From Stenopsyche tienmushanensis (Eukaryota; Arthropoda; Insecta; Trichoptera; Stenopsychidae): a stretch of DNA of 64,000 nt. The notes under the pieces are model-generated. The model saw only the letters and a program-made list of their open reading frames with translations. It was not told the DNA's origin and ran no database searches. This document shows, piece by piece, positions 25,647-37,900 of this stretch. The translations under genes were made by a program, and so were the position numbers. The stretch is taken from assembly GCA_008973525.1 (NCBI GenBank), contig WACJ01000523.1, positions 186,001 to 250,000 of the forward strand. The letters run 5' to 3'. Within the stretch, counting starts at the first letter, position 1; each line of letters begins with the position of its first letter.

Positions 25647-25740
25647 TTAACCCTTTAATGAGTATGCACTCAAATGTCGAATGATCCAGAGAGAGTATGC
25701 GCGCACATGTTGTGGGCAGCGTCCATAGCGCATTATATTT
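25647..25740 (+). repeat. Left end of piggyBac-like family D
   Basis: TTAACCCTTTAATGAGTATG plus a following GC-rich part, with TTAA at the outer edge. The matching right end was not found, so the copy is truncated or too diverged. Confidence 0.45.
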
Positions 25741-26135
25741 ACAATCTTTATTGTTTTGTCACATTTTTTTGAATTACTAAGTCGAAGTTTTTTCGGAAGG
25801 AATTGCAAAAACAACAAAACTCCACACGAAGAAAAAAAAGCCTACAGACTTATCAAATGTGTGTTATATACATGCACGAATTAAAGAAGTATAAATATAA
25901 TCCATCACATATTTAAACAACGGAAACAATCAATGGCAATATATTGGTCACCTCAACAAATGATAAGTATTATTCATTGATATCTTAGCAAGGCACCAGA
26001 GTTATTAACCATGAAAAAATATTTACTGTGCTATTAACGTTAATTAAATTTTAAAGAAAGGTACGAGTTACAATAATAATAACATTCGTAATTGTACATT
26101 GATGCTGTGTACTGCTGCTTTTAAATTTGAATTAA

Positions 26136-26158
26136 AATATATATATATATATATATTT
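26136..26158. repeat. Simple (TA)n microsatellite
   Basis: Eleven or so TA units in a row, the longest pure dinucleotide run noticed in the window. No further meaning inferred. Confidence 0.8.
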
Positions 26159-26954
26159 AGTGTACTAATATTAATTTTATTCTGATAGTGAGAAATAAGA
26201 ATATAATAATTTTGTTCTCTTTAGGTCAATCAATAAAAGATCATGTTGTTTTAACACGATTATTCGAGAGGCGGCTCTCAATCAACTTTGGTACTGAATT
26301 GTATAGTAGTAGAAAAATATTATAACTTTATATAATTTCAAAGTATGCGCGCGCTTTCAGCTATGGCGATAGTCGTGTGATGAGCACCAAAAAAGTGTAT
26401 TTACATATTTTTCCATTCAGGGTTCAAAACTCTGATGACTCGTATTGTCATTTTCACTCATCTCAATGCGATACAGTCAAATTACAATAGAGATCCCCGG
26501 CGTCAAAGAATAAATCGCACATTAACTATACTCTTAAATTTTCTCGAGAAAAATACACTTGAGGTACGACTATAAAAAATTTAACAGTAAGAGGCAAGGG
26601 TGGTATTTCTAATCCATAACAACTATAACCGAGATGTACTATTTTAAGTTTATTAAAATAAAATTTATTTTGTCTCGTGATTATCGAAAAATATTAACGA
26701 CATTCATCCATTTAACATTCATACATATAATATGCCTTACACTGTATCAGTCTAAGTGTTATGGAAAAATTAAAATAATTATTAATCATCAACAAAATCG
26801 ACACCATTCCTAAAATGTTATACACTTAATGGCGAAGTATAATTGATTTGTTGACCAAATTTGTATTAAACATTCAAATTTATAAAATGAAACAATAGAA
26901 AGGCAGATTAATGGTCAGTTTGCTGTAGTATCATATCTCCAGTAGTAAAAATAT

Positions 26955-27347
26955 GTTACAGTCAAAACTCGTATTTAGTTAGGACGCGTTTTTACTAGTT
27001 GAAAATATTTTATACTAGATGTCTTTGTTGGAACTAGAATTTACTGCTAAAAATGTGAGTTAAAACTAGTTTTATCTAGACAAAACGCATTTTAACAAAA
27101 TTGATATTTTTGTATGACTTTAATATTACTGATGTTTTTTGTAATATTTTAATTATTACTTCATGTTTTTCAAACTAAAAATATTTTTAACTAATGATCG
27201 AAGTCAAAAACAAGTTTTATTTAAAATCCAAACACATAGTAAATCTAATTATAACTAGGTAATTCTAGATGTAACAAAGGCATCCAATATAAATTAGTTT
27301 CAACTAGTAAAAACGCATTCTAACTTAAAACAGGTTTTGACTGTAAC
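26955..27347. repeat. Palindromic MITE, family B (long copy)
   Basis: Starts GTTACAGTCAAAACTCGTAT and ends with CAGGTTTTGACTGTAAC, its inverted counterpart; the next block TTTTTACTAGTT recurs in mirror form as AACTAGTAAAAA. 393 bases and no coding frame. Confidence 0.75.
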
Positions 27348-28723
27348 ATTTAAACATAATTTTTTGTCATATTTAAATATAAAATACTATTGTTAACAAA
27401 CAGTATAATAAATATATACATACTAGGTCAATTACCAAGTTTTTGCTTAAATTGATTGAAGTTACGTACTTTAATACACTTTTATAAACGCATACAATTT
27501 TACATGGTTTTCTAAATGGCGTCTAAAATGAGCTATAATTGAAATGGATAGCAAAAACATAGTATTCATATCTATATTCAATTTGCACAGTAAAATATTA
27601 CATTACAAATGCACAGAATAAATATGTTTGAATTGCGCGGTAAAGATACTTAAATTCAGTCGAAAGGAAAACTTTCTTTGGATGTAAATAATAATCCTCG
27701 TTTACATATTTAAAAAAACTTTTTTGATTTCGGATATTTATAAAGTCCAGTAATGAGACATTAAAACAATTATTTTTAAAGTTACATATTTTCACTGTGC
27801 ATTTGAACATTCTAGCGAGCATTTAAACTTTTCGAACAGAACCATTTAATTGAACAGAATGGATTACATTATTAGCAGTTAAATTATGGTCATAAAATTA
27901 ACTAGTAATAATTAAATAAATAGAAATCATTACAAAAATCTGATTACGTTTCAATAAATAAAATTATTCTCAATTAAATATTTAACAGTGTTCTAATTTT
28001 CTTTTTAAATAGATTCAGATCTGAGGTTGCAAAAAATATTTGGGTAGAAAATACATACATGCAATAGTTAATACACAAATAATAATATGAACAGGGCAAA
28101 AATCTAAAAAAATAAATTCGCATACAAGTGTAAAACAGATCTATTACCAATATTCTATTAGTAAAACTTCTAAAACAAAAAAGAGCAACATGTTATCGTA
28201 AAAAATGAATAACAGAAAATGAGAGGTTATCGATTCGATTTCAATCTAGTCAAATCAAGATACTAAAATATATCTATAATTGGTGTGCTGCGGGAGATTT
28301 ATCACACAGTATCTTTTTAAAGAGTAAGAAATTATGCATACACTTAATTTGTTTACAAAACAATAAAAATACACCAAGTAACAAACCACACGAAAACTTT
28401 ACAGGTATTTTTGTATAACTTACAACATTTTGTACTCAAACCTTTTATAAACGATATACAAACGAACTGATCAATTTGTATGGTTCAGTGTTTTATAACA
28501 GAATGTCATGAGTTCAAAGATACCTGCGTATATTGTACAAGTAACAAAAAAATAGTAGCAAAATCATAAATGATAATAAGCAAAATTGTAAGTATATCAA
28601 TATAAAATAAAACTTTAGTTCCTAAGTATAAATTACAATTTTTAATAATGCGTTTTAGATCATCGTCACATTTAACATTTGTCATCGATTGCAATGTGAA
28701 ATGCATTAGTTTTTATTCACTCA

Positions 28724-31700
28724 TCACGTAACGGGCGCGGGCGGTTTGACACTCGCGGTCGTATTCTTTTTAGTAGCGTTCAGATGAGTCTGTTTTAGAG
28801 AGAGTTCTATCTCTTGAAAAGTAACTTTCCGTTTTGAGGACATCATTTTTAAATCGGGCCGGACAAACGGTGTCGTTTTAATCACTAAGGGTGAGTTCAC
28901 TTTTTCGCCTAATTCCGTTATATTTAAGGGTCCCGACGGTAATTCACCCTTTAGAAACTTAAGATTCGCCACTCTTATCATCGGTAACTTTTTCGGAGGA
29001 TTTTGATTAGCCGTGGACGAGCTCGGCTCGCTCGCGGGGGAGGTCTTCGAATCGGTTTTTTCTTCGGGTTCTTTTTCTGGGCTCGCTTCTTTCACAGAAC
29101 AATCGACTTCGACTGGCGAATCTTCCTCGATCAATTCGGATTTTATATCTTGCTTAGAAGCCGATTCTGTGGTTTTAGAAGCCTCTATTAAATCGTGATG
29201 TTTCCGCAGAATATCAGATAACCTATTATAACTTTCTTCTCCTTTCATATCATTCATTTTCTTTTCAAAATCCGAATTAGTTTTTATCTCAGATTTTGCA
29301 CTCGCTCTGACGATCGCGTCGGTGAAAATATCAGATGCTTCTTTCTGATTGATCACAGGTTCTGCTACCGTATTCACATAATTAAATAGCATTTGCGGGG
29401 TAATACTCAACAGTTCGGCAGCTTTCATGAAAGTTATTTCTTTCCGTTGCAGTTTAGCTAATACGTCTGAATTTTCAGACCAAAACTCTCGAGCTCTAAA
29501 AATGTAAATGTATTTTATAATTTGCTAATATAAATATATACAAAGAACATTAAGTAATATTTCAGATATTATAACTTACCTATACGGTCTATTAATGCAA
29601 CCAAAAGTGTCACGGTATCGCCCATACAGTGTTCCATATGAAACGCCTAAAATCTCAGCTGCTTGTTTCATTTCTAACTCTCTACAGAAGACAGCTTCCA
29701 TTACCTAAAAAAAAATTTGTAAAATATCCTTGCGATTTTGTATCAAAAATATGGCACATAAAAGATGTGTCCCAGAAGTCATGAAATATATTTTTTTGTC
29801 ACACCCCTACTGGTTACAGTGTGTTCGTGGCATTTTAGCTTGACAGCGCACTGAAATTCAGTCTGCTGCAAACCTCAGTTGAACCATGGATAGCTGATTT
29901 TATTGCATCCTTGTTTTGAAAACATGGGCAGATACTTCCGAACAACGTTGGGTGATCAAATTTTGCACAAAATACGACAAAATGCTTTTGAAATTCACAA
30001 ATTGCTCAAGCATATGCACAAAGCGTCAATCTTTTTCGACACCAAGGGTGTGGTCCACAAAGTTTGTACCTCAAGGATAGACTGTCAACGCTGCCTACTA
30101 TGTGGACGTCCTGGAAAGAATGAGGAAATGGGACTATCTGGGTGTTGCATCAAGACAATGCGCCCAGATACACGTCTGCACGTTTGTGAGTTCTTGGCGA
30201 AACACAACGTAGCAACACTACCACAGCCACACCTACGATCCCAACTTAACTCGCTGTGACGACAGCTCTGAAGGAGATTGCCATCAAGGCCTTTGAGAGG
30301 GCGTACTGGATATGGGAAAGTAAGTGAAAAAAATGTGTAGATGCTCATGAAGAGTACTTTAAAGAATTTATATCAGTATTAACAATAAGTTTTTTAAAAA
30401 AAATATATTTCATGACTTTTGGGATACACCCGTATACTAAATTGTAGCAATCATAGGTTAGGTGTTGCAATAAATGATGAGAGAATATCTTTTTTGAAGT
30501 GTTTTTTCCCGTATAACTTATCTGGCTATATGGCGCATGATATATAATAACAATTCCATAAATAAAAATTACCTAAAAAATCTGATAGGGTTCTTAATTT
30601 TATTCAAAAATGGTTAAACACAACTAATATAATTTTGGATAAAATTTTTTTTTGATTATTTAATTTGAAAAATCACAATCATAATTTTGAGTTACACTGT
30701 CACTACATGACGACGATTGATGGGCGAGGCGGGGAAAGTTTGGTAATATGCATCACATATTGAATGCATTCCGAGTCTGTAGTCTGTGAGACTAAACATT
30801 AGTGCTCTAGGGTTAATATAAACGGATATTCAATTATTGATAAAAATAGCAGGATAATTAAAAATTGTTACATTAGTATCGATAATAAAATTTGTTTATC
30901 ATATTCACATGTTATTATCAATATTATCAGAAATTTCAACATACCAAAAAAATATTTTTATTGTACTGATATCATTTATTCTGGTACACAGATGTTTTTG
31001 TTGGTTGTTAGAGTTGTGAGCCTCGATTTATGCAGTTTTTATTATACACTGGAATCTATCCTATAATTTTGTACGAGCACAATGTCCACTTGCGTGTAAT
31101 TTTCTACAGTATAAATTGAGGGACAAGTTTACGTCAGATATTAAAATAAATATAGTTAAGCAAAATTCAGACTGCAAATGGTAAATGCAATTTCAGCAGT
31201 GTCAAAAAGACAATTTTAAAATCATGCAATTACACACGCCTAACAAATTGTTATATAATTTCCATTTAACAAAGATGTTAAATTAACCAAGTAACCAAAT
31301 AGATCTTTTTTATTACTCAACGGTATGCCATATCCTGAGATATGACTTTGACAAGATTCAAACAAATTTAAAAATACTATATACATAAATACCCGTTTAA
31401 CATAATCCTCGGCCCAAAACTGTGTGCGTCTTCCACTTAATAAATAGTCTGAAAGTTTCACAACATCAGCGAACAGCGGGTTATCTTTCACTTGAACACT
31501 AGTCGCTTCGACATGTTCGATGGCTAAAGCTAGAGAAAAAACATCGGTTAATCAAACGGGATGGTATTGTCAAAATAAAGTGCAAGTGAATAGCTTACGA
31601 TTTTCAGACGGCATAACCACCATAGGCTTTCCTGGAATTTTCAACGATACATCGGGCGGTTCTTCTTCCATTGTGGTATCCAAAAATTGAGAAATATCAC

Positions 31701-33593
31701 GACCATCCAAGGAAGCTTCCGAGTATTCCGATAATATTTCTTCTGCTTCCTTTGTGGAAAAAAATAGTTTTTTTATTATGACAGGTTTTAAATAACTATA
31801 AAAAAGAAATTTGAATGCAAATATACCCACATTTTCCTGATTTGGAGTAGACGAAACATTCCAATTAGGTGTGATGTCAATGACACTGAAATTATTTTTA
31901 AAAGATTAATTGCACATGTCAATCTTAATTTTTCAGATAACGCAATATTTATATTTGTAAGCCTGCACTCGATGACACATATTTAATAGATTCAACAAAT
32001 GATAATTATAAAGAAAACATTTGACCGCAGATTTACAAAAAACTCACCCATCATTTTTGTTATGTTCTATCAATTTAGATCTTCTCAATATATTTGGAGT
32101 CGCCGTCATCATTTTTGGTCTCTTAGGTGGATCCGGAACTATAACCTCGCTGATTGAAAACAAAGAAAAAAAATGAATAACATGAAACGAATTTAAATTA
32201 TGTTTTGAACAACAATAATATAGAATTGTTTGCATAATATTGCGTAATAAAAATATTCACTTGTCGATGGGAGTTATTCGAGGTTCCAACGGAGGTCGTC
32301 CTCTTCGTCTTTTAGAAGGTTCCGCATTGATCACTATCATAGATGACCCTGTAGTAGAAAATTTTAATTCAGGGAAAATAAACACAGGAAGTTTTTAATA
32401 ATCTGACATTTTAAACCGACGAGTGCATAATATAGAAGACGGGGATATCAAAATTTATAGAATTGTTACAAAATTGAAATAAACCATTGAGAGAGCTAGT
32501 CGAGACGACGACCGGCATGGAATCGGAGTTCTTCGTCTCGGACTCGTCGTCAGATTTTCCAGCAGCGCGCGCCTTGGCGGGATCGGGCGTCGTGGTGACG
32601 ATCTCAGCCGTCGTAGCAGCATTCGGACATTCGCGTCCGATCTGCGGGTCCGAAAACGAGACGTCCGCGAGTCCCTTGATCCTCAAGTCCTCGGCCGTCT
32701 TCAGCAGAGTAGCGAGCTCGGCCTAAAATAATAATAAAGGTCTAGAGTCAACCGGAAGAGATGAATCCGTTGTTTACACATTTAGATACATGCAAATACA
32801 AGAGTATCGATTTTTTTTATAACTACATTATTAAAAAACTTATAAAACCTTGCATTAGGATTTTAGTTAAGATGTATCAACATCGGTTTTACTAATTGTT
32901 TGTTGCCAAATAATATAGGATTTATTTGCAATACTTTTCATATGCACAACTTGTTTATTTCTTCATAACAACAAATAAGAAAATTAGAAAACCTAACCTG
33001 GAAATATTTAAAGGAAGTAAATCCATCACAATTGAAAATAATTTATACGCTAACATATTTTATATACAATTTATTACGATCGCGAGGACCACAAGAAGAA
33101 AAATCTCACAAAATTGAACGATAACTTTGCACACTATCGTTTATTTTTATATACATTTAAAGATGCTGTGACGATTCGGGTGATGGATTTTAAACGTCGA
33201 CCGCCGAGACGGAAACGAGCACTCACGTGATGGACGCTCACTTCCCCCGTGTACATGAAGGCGAGCAGGTGACGGAGGTGGTGAGCGTGGACCGCGTCCG
33301 TCAGCACGATGGCCGGCTCCCCGAGCGTGGGGTCGTGCGCCGAGAGCAGGTCGGCGAACAGCGACGAGCAGGAGGCGAGGACGGCGCGGTGGGCCCGCAT
33401 GGCTGCCCCTCCGGACCAGAGGGTCACGTCGCAGTAGCTCGCTGAAACGGGAGAGTTCGGTCAGACGGACGGGTCGGAGGCTCGGGGGGCTCCCGGTCGG
33501 GGCTGACTGACCTTTCTCTCTCAGGAGCGAGAAGGTGTTCTGGATGTTGGCGTTGTGGTACTTCCATTTCAGGCAGTACTGCTGCGGAGACAT
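28724..33593 (-). CDS. BTB/POZ protein with AT-hook and tandem helix-turn-helix segments, ten exons
   Basis: Exons: 33593-33512, 33441-33227, 32722-32485, 32348-32261, 32149-32048, 31885-31831, 31749-31599, 31529-31393, 29704-29580, 29495-28724; 654 residues, all in frame with GT-AG introns. Residues 1-125 are a TTK-type BTB domain (MSPQQYCLKW, CDVTLW, AHRAVLASCSSLFADLL, FMYTGEV, LLKTAEDLRIKGLADVSF). Residues 180-195 hold an AT-hook (SKRRRGRPPLEP). After a long acidic, proline-rich linker come two HTH-like units reminiscent of Psq/HTH motifs: one with VKRVMEAVF-ELEMKQAAEILGVSY and GTLYGRYRDTFG, the next with EITFMKAAELLSITPQMLFN. The C-terminal 200 residues are disordered, Ser/Glu/Lys-rich. 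By domain content it is a nuclear, DNA-binding regulator that pairs through BTB. I do not recognise the exact orthologue. The third exon has two possible in-frame donors, at 32485 and 15 bases further on. Confidence 0.86.
29763..30431 (+). mobile_element. Deleted mariner element in BTB-gene intron 8
   Basis: Ends TGTGTCCCAGAAGTCATGAA (left) and the inverted TGTATCCCAAAAGTCATGAA (right). The inside keeps pieces of a mariner transposase on the plus strand: TSEQRWVIKFCTKYDK-like near 29935, FVPQG-TVNAAYYVDVL near 30065-30110, CEFLAKHNVATLPQP near 30185-30230 and KCVDAHEEYFKEF near 30333-30370. The middle is deleted and the frames are broken, so it is dead. It lies opposite to the host gene, in intron 31392-29705, and is a different mariner lineage from the copies at 7203 and 14395. 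Confidence 0.8.
30668..30816. repeat. piggyBac-like MITE, family A, left end decayed
   Basis: Matches 23322-23518: ACTGTCACTACAT, a GCGAGGCGGGG core, then AGTCTGTGAGACTAAA and CTAGGGTTAA at the right end. The left TTAACCC end is no longer intact. It is in the same intron as the mariner at 29763-30431. Confidence 0.6.
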
Positions 33594-34660
33594 GGCTCGA
33601 CCGCGGCCCGATATCGACGGCCTCCGGCTTCGCCGTCCGGAGCGCTGGAACTGAAGCGAAATTGCCGTCAGAGGGAGGAGCGGAGGGCCGCGAGGCGCGA
33701 ATCGGCGGCGTCGCCGCGAGGACGGAAGGCAGAGCGAGGGGCGAGGGACGCGGGGAACGCGGTCCGCGGCCGGCTCCCCGGGCCGGGCGGGCGCCGGCCG
33801 CGAGCCGGGGCCTCCCGCGCCGCTCGGAGGGAGCCGGACGTCCGGCGGCGGGGGCTGCGGAGGGACGCTTCTCACCGGCGCGTCTCGCGACGGGAGGCGC
33901 GGGGAGCTGATCGGCGGGCCCCCGGCGGCGGGGCGCGGAACCCCGGTCTCGTCCGTCTATCGGTCCTCCGGCGTCGGCGAGAGGAGGCGGCGGCGGCGGC
34001 GGCGGCTGCAGCGGCGGCGACGGCGACGGCGCGCCCGGCACACCGACATTTGTAAATTGATCCGAGTGTATAAATTCGAATTTCGAGCAGAGCGAGCGCT
34101 CGCGCAAAAATCGCCCGACGGGCCGCTTGCCGTAGGGCGAAAGTCCGACGATGGAAACGCGACAGTTTTCTCGGTCGGCCATGCCTTTCGAACCGCGGGC
34201 GCGCGGTCCGCCGCCGAAGTCGCCGGGCGGGAGCCGCCGCCGCGCTCCCGCGGGGGGCGCCCGGCGGGCCCGAGGCCCGGGGGCGCCGATCGGCCCCCGA
34301 CCGGGGCCCGCGTCGACCGGCGCGCCCCCGGCCCCGTCCCGGCTCTCCGCGGGGCCGCCGAGGGCGGGAAGCGGCCGCCGGTTGAGCTTCCCCGTTTTAA
34401 TATTTTTGAAAAATTTGGATCATTCCATTCGGGCGTTCGCGGAGGGCCGGCGACGGGCGGTCCGCCGACTCGCGGACGTCGGCCCCGCGACGACCGTCGG
34501 CTCCGTCCCGCGCCGGAGCTCGGACTCGTCGCCGAGGAAGTCGCGCGTCGGCGACTCCGCTCCGGTCCCTCCGCGCGCTCGGGGGCCCTCCCGGTCGGGA
34601 TCGACCCTCTTCGTCCCGCGATTTTTACTTCGATCCTTCGGACGAAAATATAACCTGTTG
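33594..34660 (-). promoter_or_regulatory. CpG island at the 5' end of the BTB gene
   Basis: A very GC-rich block (with the first two coding exons it spans about 33180-34640) in an otherwise AT-rich region, dense in CpG and in GGC/CGC runs such as at 33990-34020. It lies upstream of the BTB start codon and is most likely the promoter and 5' UTR. Long frames on all strands here are caused by lack of A/T stops and are not genes. No TATA box is seen at a useful place. Confidence 0.6.
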
Positions 34661-34983
34661 CGGTGTTTTCTTCGATCGCGACCGAAAACGCATTTAAAGT
34701 CGAACGCGACGACGACAAACTGATGGGAAAAGTTTTCGAGTTTGCAATTGCGCCCCTGCCTCGCGCGGCTAGAAAAAAAAATACAAACAAAAAACTAAAG
34801 AAGGAAGTGCGGCAACGGTCGCGGCAAACTCGCACCGCCGTTATTTTGGCGTCGAACGTCGAACGCGACGCTCGCGCAAAGTCATCTCGCATATCAGCCG
34901 CCGCGAACCTTTTCGAACTGAAACGAGCGAATATTTTCATTTTTATCGCGCAATTTGAATTTTCTGTTTGCATTCTTACTATT

Positions 34984-37900
34984 TAATCATTGCCACGAAT
35001 TATGGAAACGAATGACGCTTGTTGCAATTTGCCAATGTTTGACCCTGGGATATGAAAAACCGAAAATAAACATTTAAAGTATACAAATGATGTCATAGTT
35101 GGATGGGATTAAAATTTACTCGACTGGATTGATAATTTCGAGTTTTTGCTTTTGAAACAAAAACAATCGATTCGGACGTAAACGTCGATCGGAAACATCG
35201 CAGTGAAAGTATTCTTTCAGATCCTGAATTTTGGCGATGTTTTAGCCAAAAAAGCGGCATTTTATATTTGTCAGAATCGTGAGTAGTCTGAAGTGCGACG
35301 GTTACGGACCTCTGACTCGGTAGTTTTTTTCCGTTTGATAGATCTGGCAACAGTGGTTTTTGAGTATCGCAACAAAATCAATAATCTAAAAATTTGGTTT
35401 ATTTTAATTTCCGTGACGTCGCGTTCGGTTCGACTCGCAACGATGCCATTATCTTTTTTTCATTTTTTGTAAGCTCTCATTGTAATCGATACGTAATACA
35501 TAGTTTGGTTCGCTTTTGGAAATGATAGCACACGCGTCCTGCTCCTTATTCGCACATCAATCGTATGGGGATTTTGAAAAAATGCCTCAATAAATTATTG
35601 AGACTTGAAAGTTGTAAAATGCAATAAAATTAGGGTTTATAAAAACGCCAGACCGACTCTAGGTATTTTTTAATTAACTTTATAACAAAGAGTTTTAACC
35701 TCTTAACTGCCAGCAAATTTAAAAATATTAAAAATTGCATTAAAAGCTATTTAACTTTTATATATTTTATTGTCTAGCATATAATTTACCACTTTTGAGC
35801 AATCGTTCAGGATTGTCACAACACATAATTAATATTTTTATTAATATTATGATTGTTTATCTCAATCTACTATTTTTTACAATGCATTCTGACCAATACA
35901 TCCATAGCACAGTCCGGATGATCTCTGTTGAATTTATTTAAAAATATAATGAAAACATCAAGATCCATTTAAATGTGACATTTTTAGATTCATCAACATG
36001 TGTTCCTATTAAAATATTTTTTAGGTATTTATATTTATTTTTCTACGAAAACACGTGGCAACTCACTGGTGAATCGCCGGCCTTTAAATCATCGAGTCTC
36101 AATTAGCGCGATGTCTAAATGATGACCGCAACTGGTTCTCGCTTTTTCTCGGCCAATCGCTGCTCCAAACGATTAGCGGATATATTGTATATATCAGCGT
36201 CATTACCTTGTATAGATCTTTCATATCTATGCGTTAATAATCTATACGAGCAACTCAGATTAAATTCCATTAGGGAGTTTCTAACAAATATATACTATTT
36301 TATTAGCTACAATTGAATGTTGCTAAGTTTAGACCCACATCTATTCCCAAATAAAAAAGGGAATTTGCCGTCTGATTCCAAGGCTTAGTGCGAGAAACGC
36401 TGCTTGTTTATTTGCAATCGGTCTGAAATATTTTTAAAAAAATACTGAAAATAGTTTTTCTATGTACATATATTTCTTCGATATATAGTTGTGGAAATTT
36501 GAACGCCCATTTTTTTGTGAATTTGTTTATAAACGTTCACTTCGCGGGCCGCCGGAGCGAACGCGCCGAAAGTCACTAATCTACATTCTGGTCTGATAAC
36601 GAATTTAGTACTTTTTTCTTCGATGATAGTTTTACCCTATTTAGAATTCTTGTTACCAAAAATATATTCCCGTAGAGTTGGGTGCTTTTTTTCGTTTCGA
36701 GAACAGTATTTTTGTGGTTCTAGACTTTGCAATCAAAGATCCGCGGTTGTTTATCTTAAGTTTCTTTCTGTTGTTTGGGGATGATAAATTAAAATTGTCG
36801 GTTCAAGTAATGTGGCGCATTCAAAGCGACACTAACAGTCCGCATATTAAGTGAATGTCGTTTTGGTGAAGAAAAAATTATAATAATACATGAATGGCGC
36901 GTTGAAATGTGGTTGGTTTCTTAAAAGAATACATTTTTAGTTTGTTGGAAACGGTACAAACCGATCGCATATTAATCGTAAAATGTATAATTTCATTCCG
37001 AACGATTCGATCGTGCAATTTGGAATGGAAAGATCTTTTTTGCGCATTTGTTTGAAGAAGTAACGGTACGAAATTGCGAGTCCGTCGCTGAGGTCGGAGC
37101 AGTTTGCGTTCTTTGATCTGATATAAAGATGGATTCGCACATTTGATATAATTGTGTCGAGTGGCGCTCGTCATAAACAGCGAACGGAAGGCGCTTTCAA
37201 AAGAGCGATCGCTCAAAAAAGAGCAAAAACCCAGAAAAAACTCTAGCGCAATTCTAGCAGGCGGCCTTTCAGCCAAAAAAATGACAAATAAAACTTTACC
37301 AAAAAAATCGATCGAGTTCGCAGCAGTTTATAGAAACGAAGCAAAACAAAAAAAAACCGCTCGTAGCGGATTGTTTCCTTTTATTGGAATAATAACTTGA
37401 CACATCTTATGCGGGGTCAGTTTGATCAAAGCTCACAATTGTAGTGGGCATCTCCGCATCCTTTGCGCGCGAAACGGCACTTCTGATTGAAATATTTGAC
37501 AAAGGGAACCTGTCACATTTTTTTCTAATTAATGTTTTAATACTCGATAGTGATGTTGTTGTGCTGTTCCAAATGTATCAGATGATTCTTCTAATGTCCC
37601 AATATCTACCAACTAATATAGTATTTTTATTTCAGAAATGATACAAATTTCCGGCAAAACATGTGTTAAATATGCTGAGGTATTTAATGTTTGGATTGAT
37701 CGAATTCTGCATTGAACATTTGAATAGCTTCCAATCTAAAAAATGTTTTCAGGCGAGAAAACCAAAACAAAGTTGAATTACAATTTTACAAATTACAAAA
37801 CACTCAAGAAACGTTAAACAATAAACACAATCAAAAAAATTTTAACCTCCATTACCCACAATTGCAAGTATACTTCAAAGTAACGTTATTTTCCCCATAT

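Larger units (their letters stand above)
19234..28723. other. Large AT-rich gene-free interval
   Basis: About 9.5 kb without a recognisable gene on either strand; open frames are short and without protein signatures. It holds MITE-type repeats listed separately (19908, 20471, 22261, 23322, 25647, 26955), a TA run and the 3' flank of the BTB gene. The 5' end, next to 19234, is presumably the promoter of the H2B variant. Nothing else can be supported. Confidence 0.55.

Noticed and set aside
33957..34973. Long open frames (up to 338 codons) on both strands of the GC-rich island
   Set aside because: They overlap each other in several frames, are Arg/Pro/Gly/Ala-rich, and reflect the lack of A/T-containing stops in CpG-rich DNA. 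No family signature was found.
36878..37276. Minus-strand frame of 132 codons upstream of the BTB gene
   Set aside because: No domain, no splice partners, and overlapping frames on the other strand of similar size; most likely chance.
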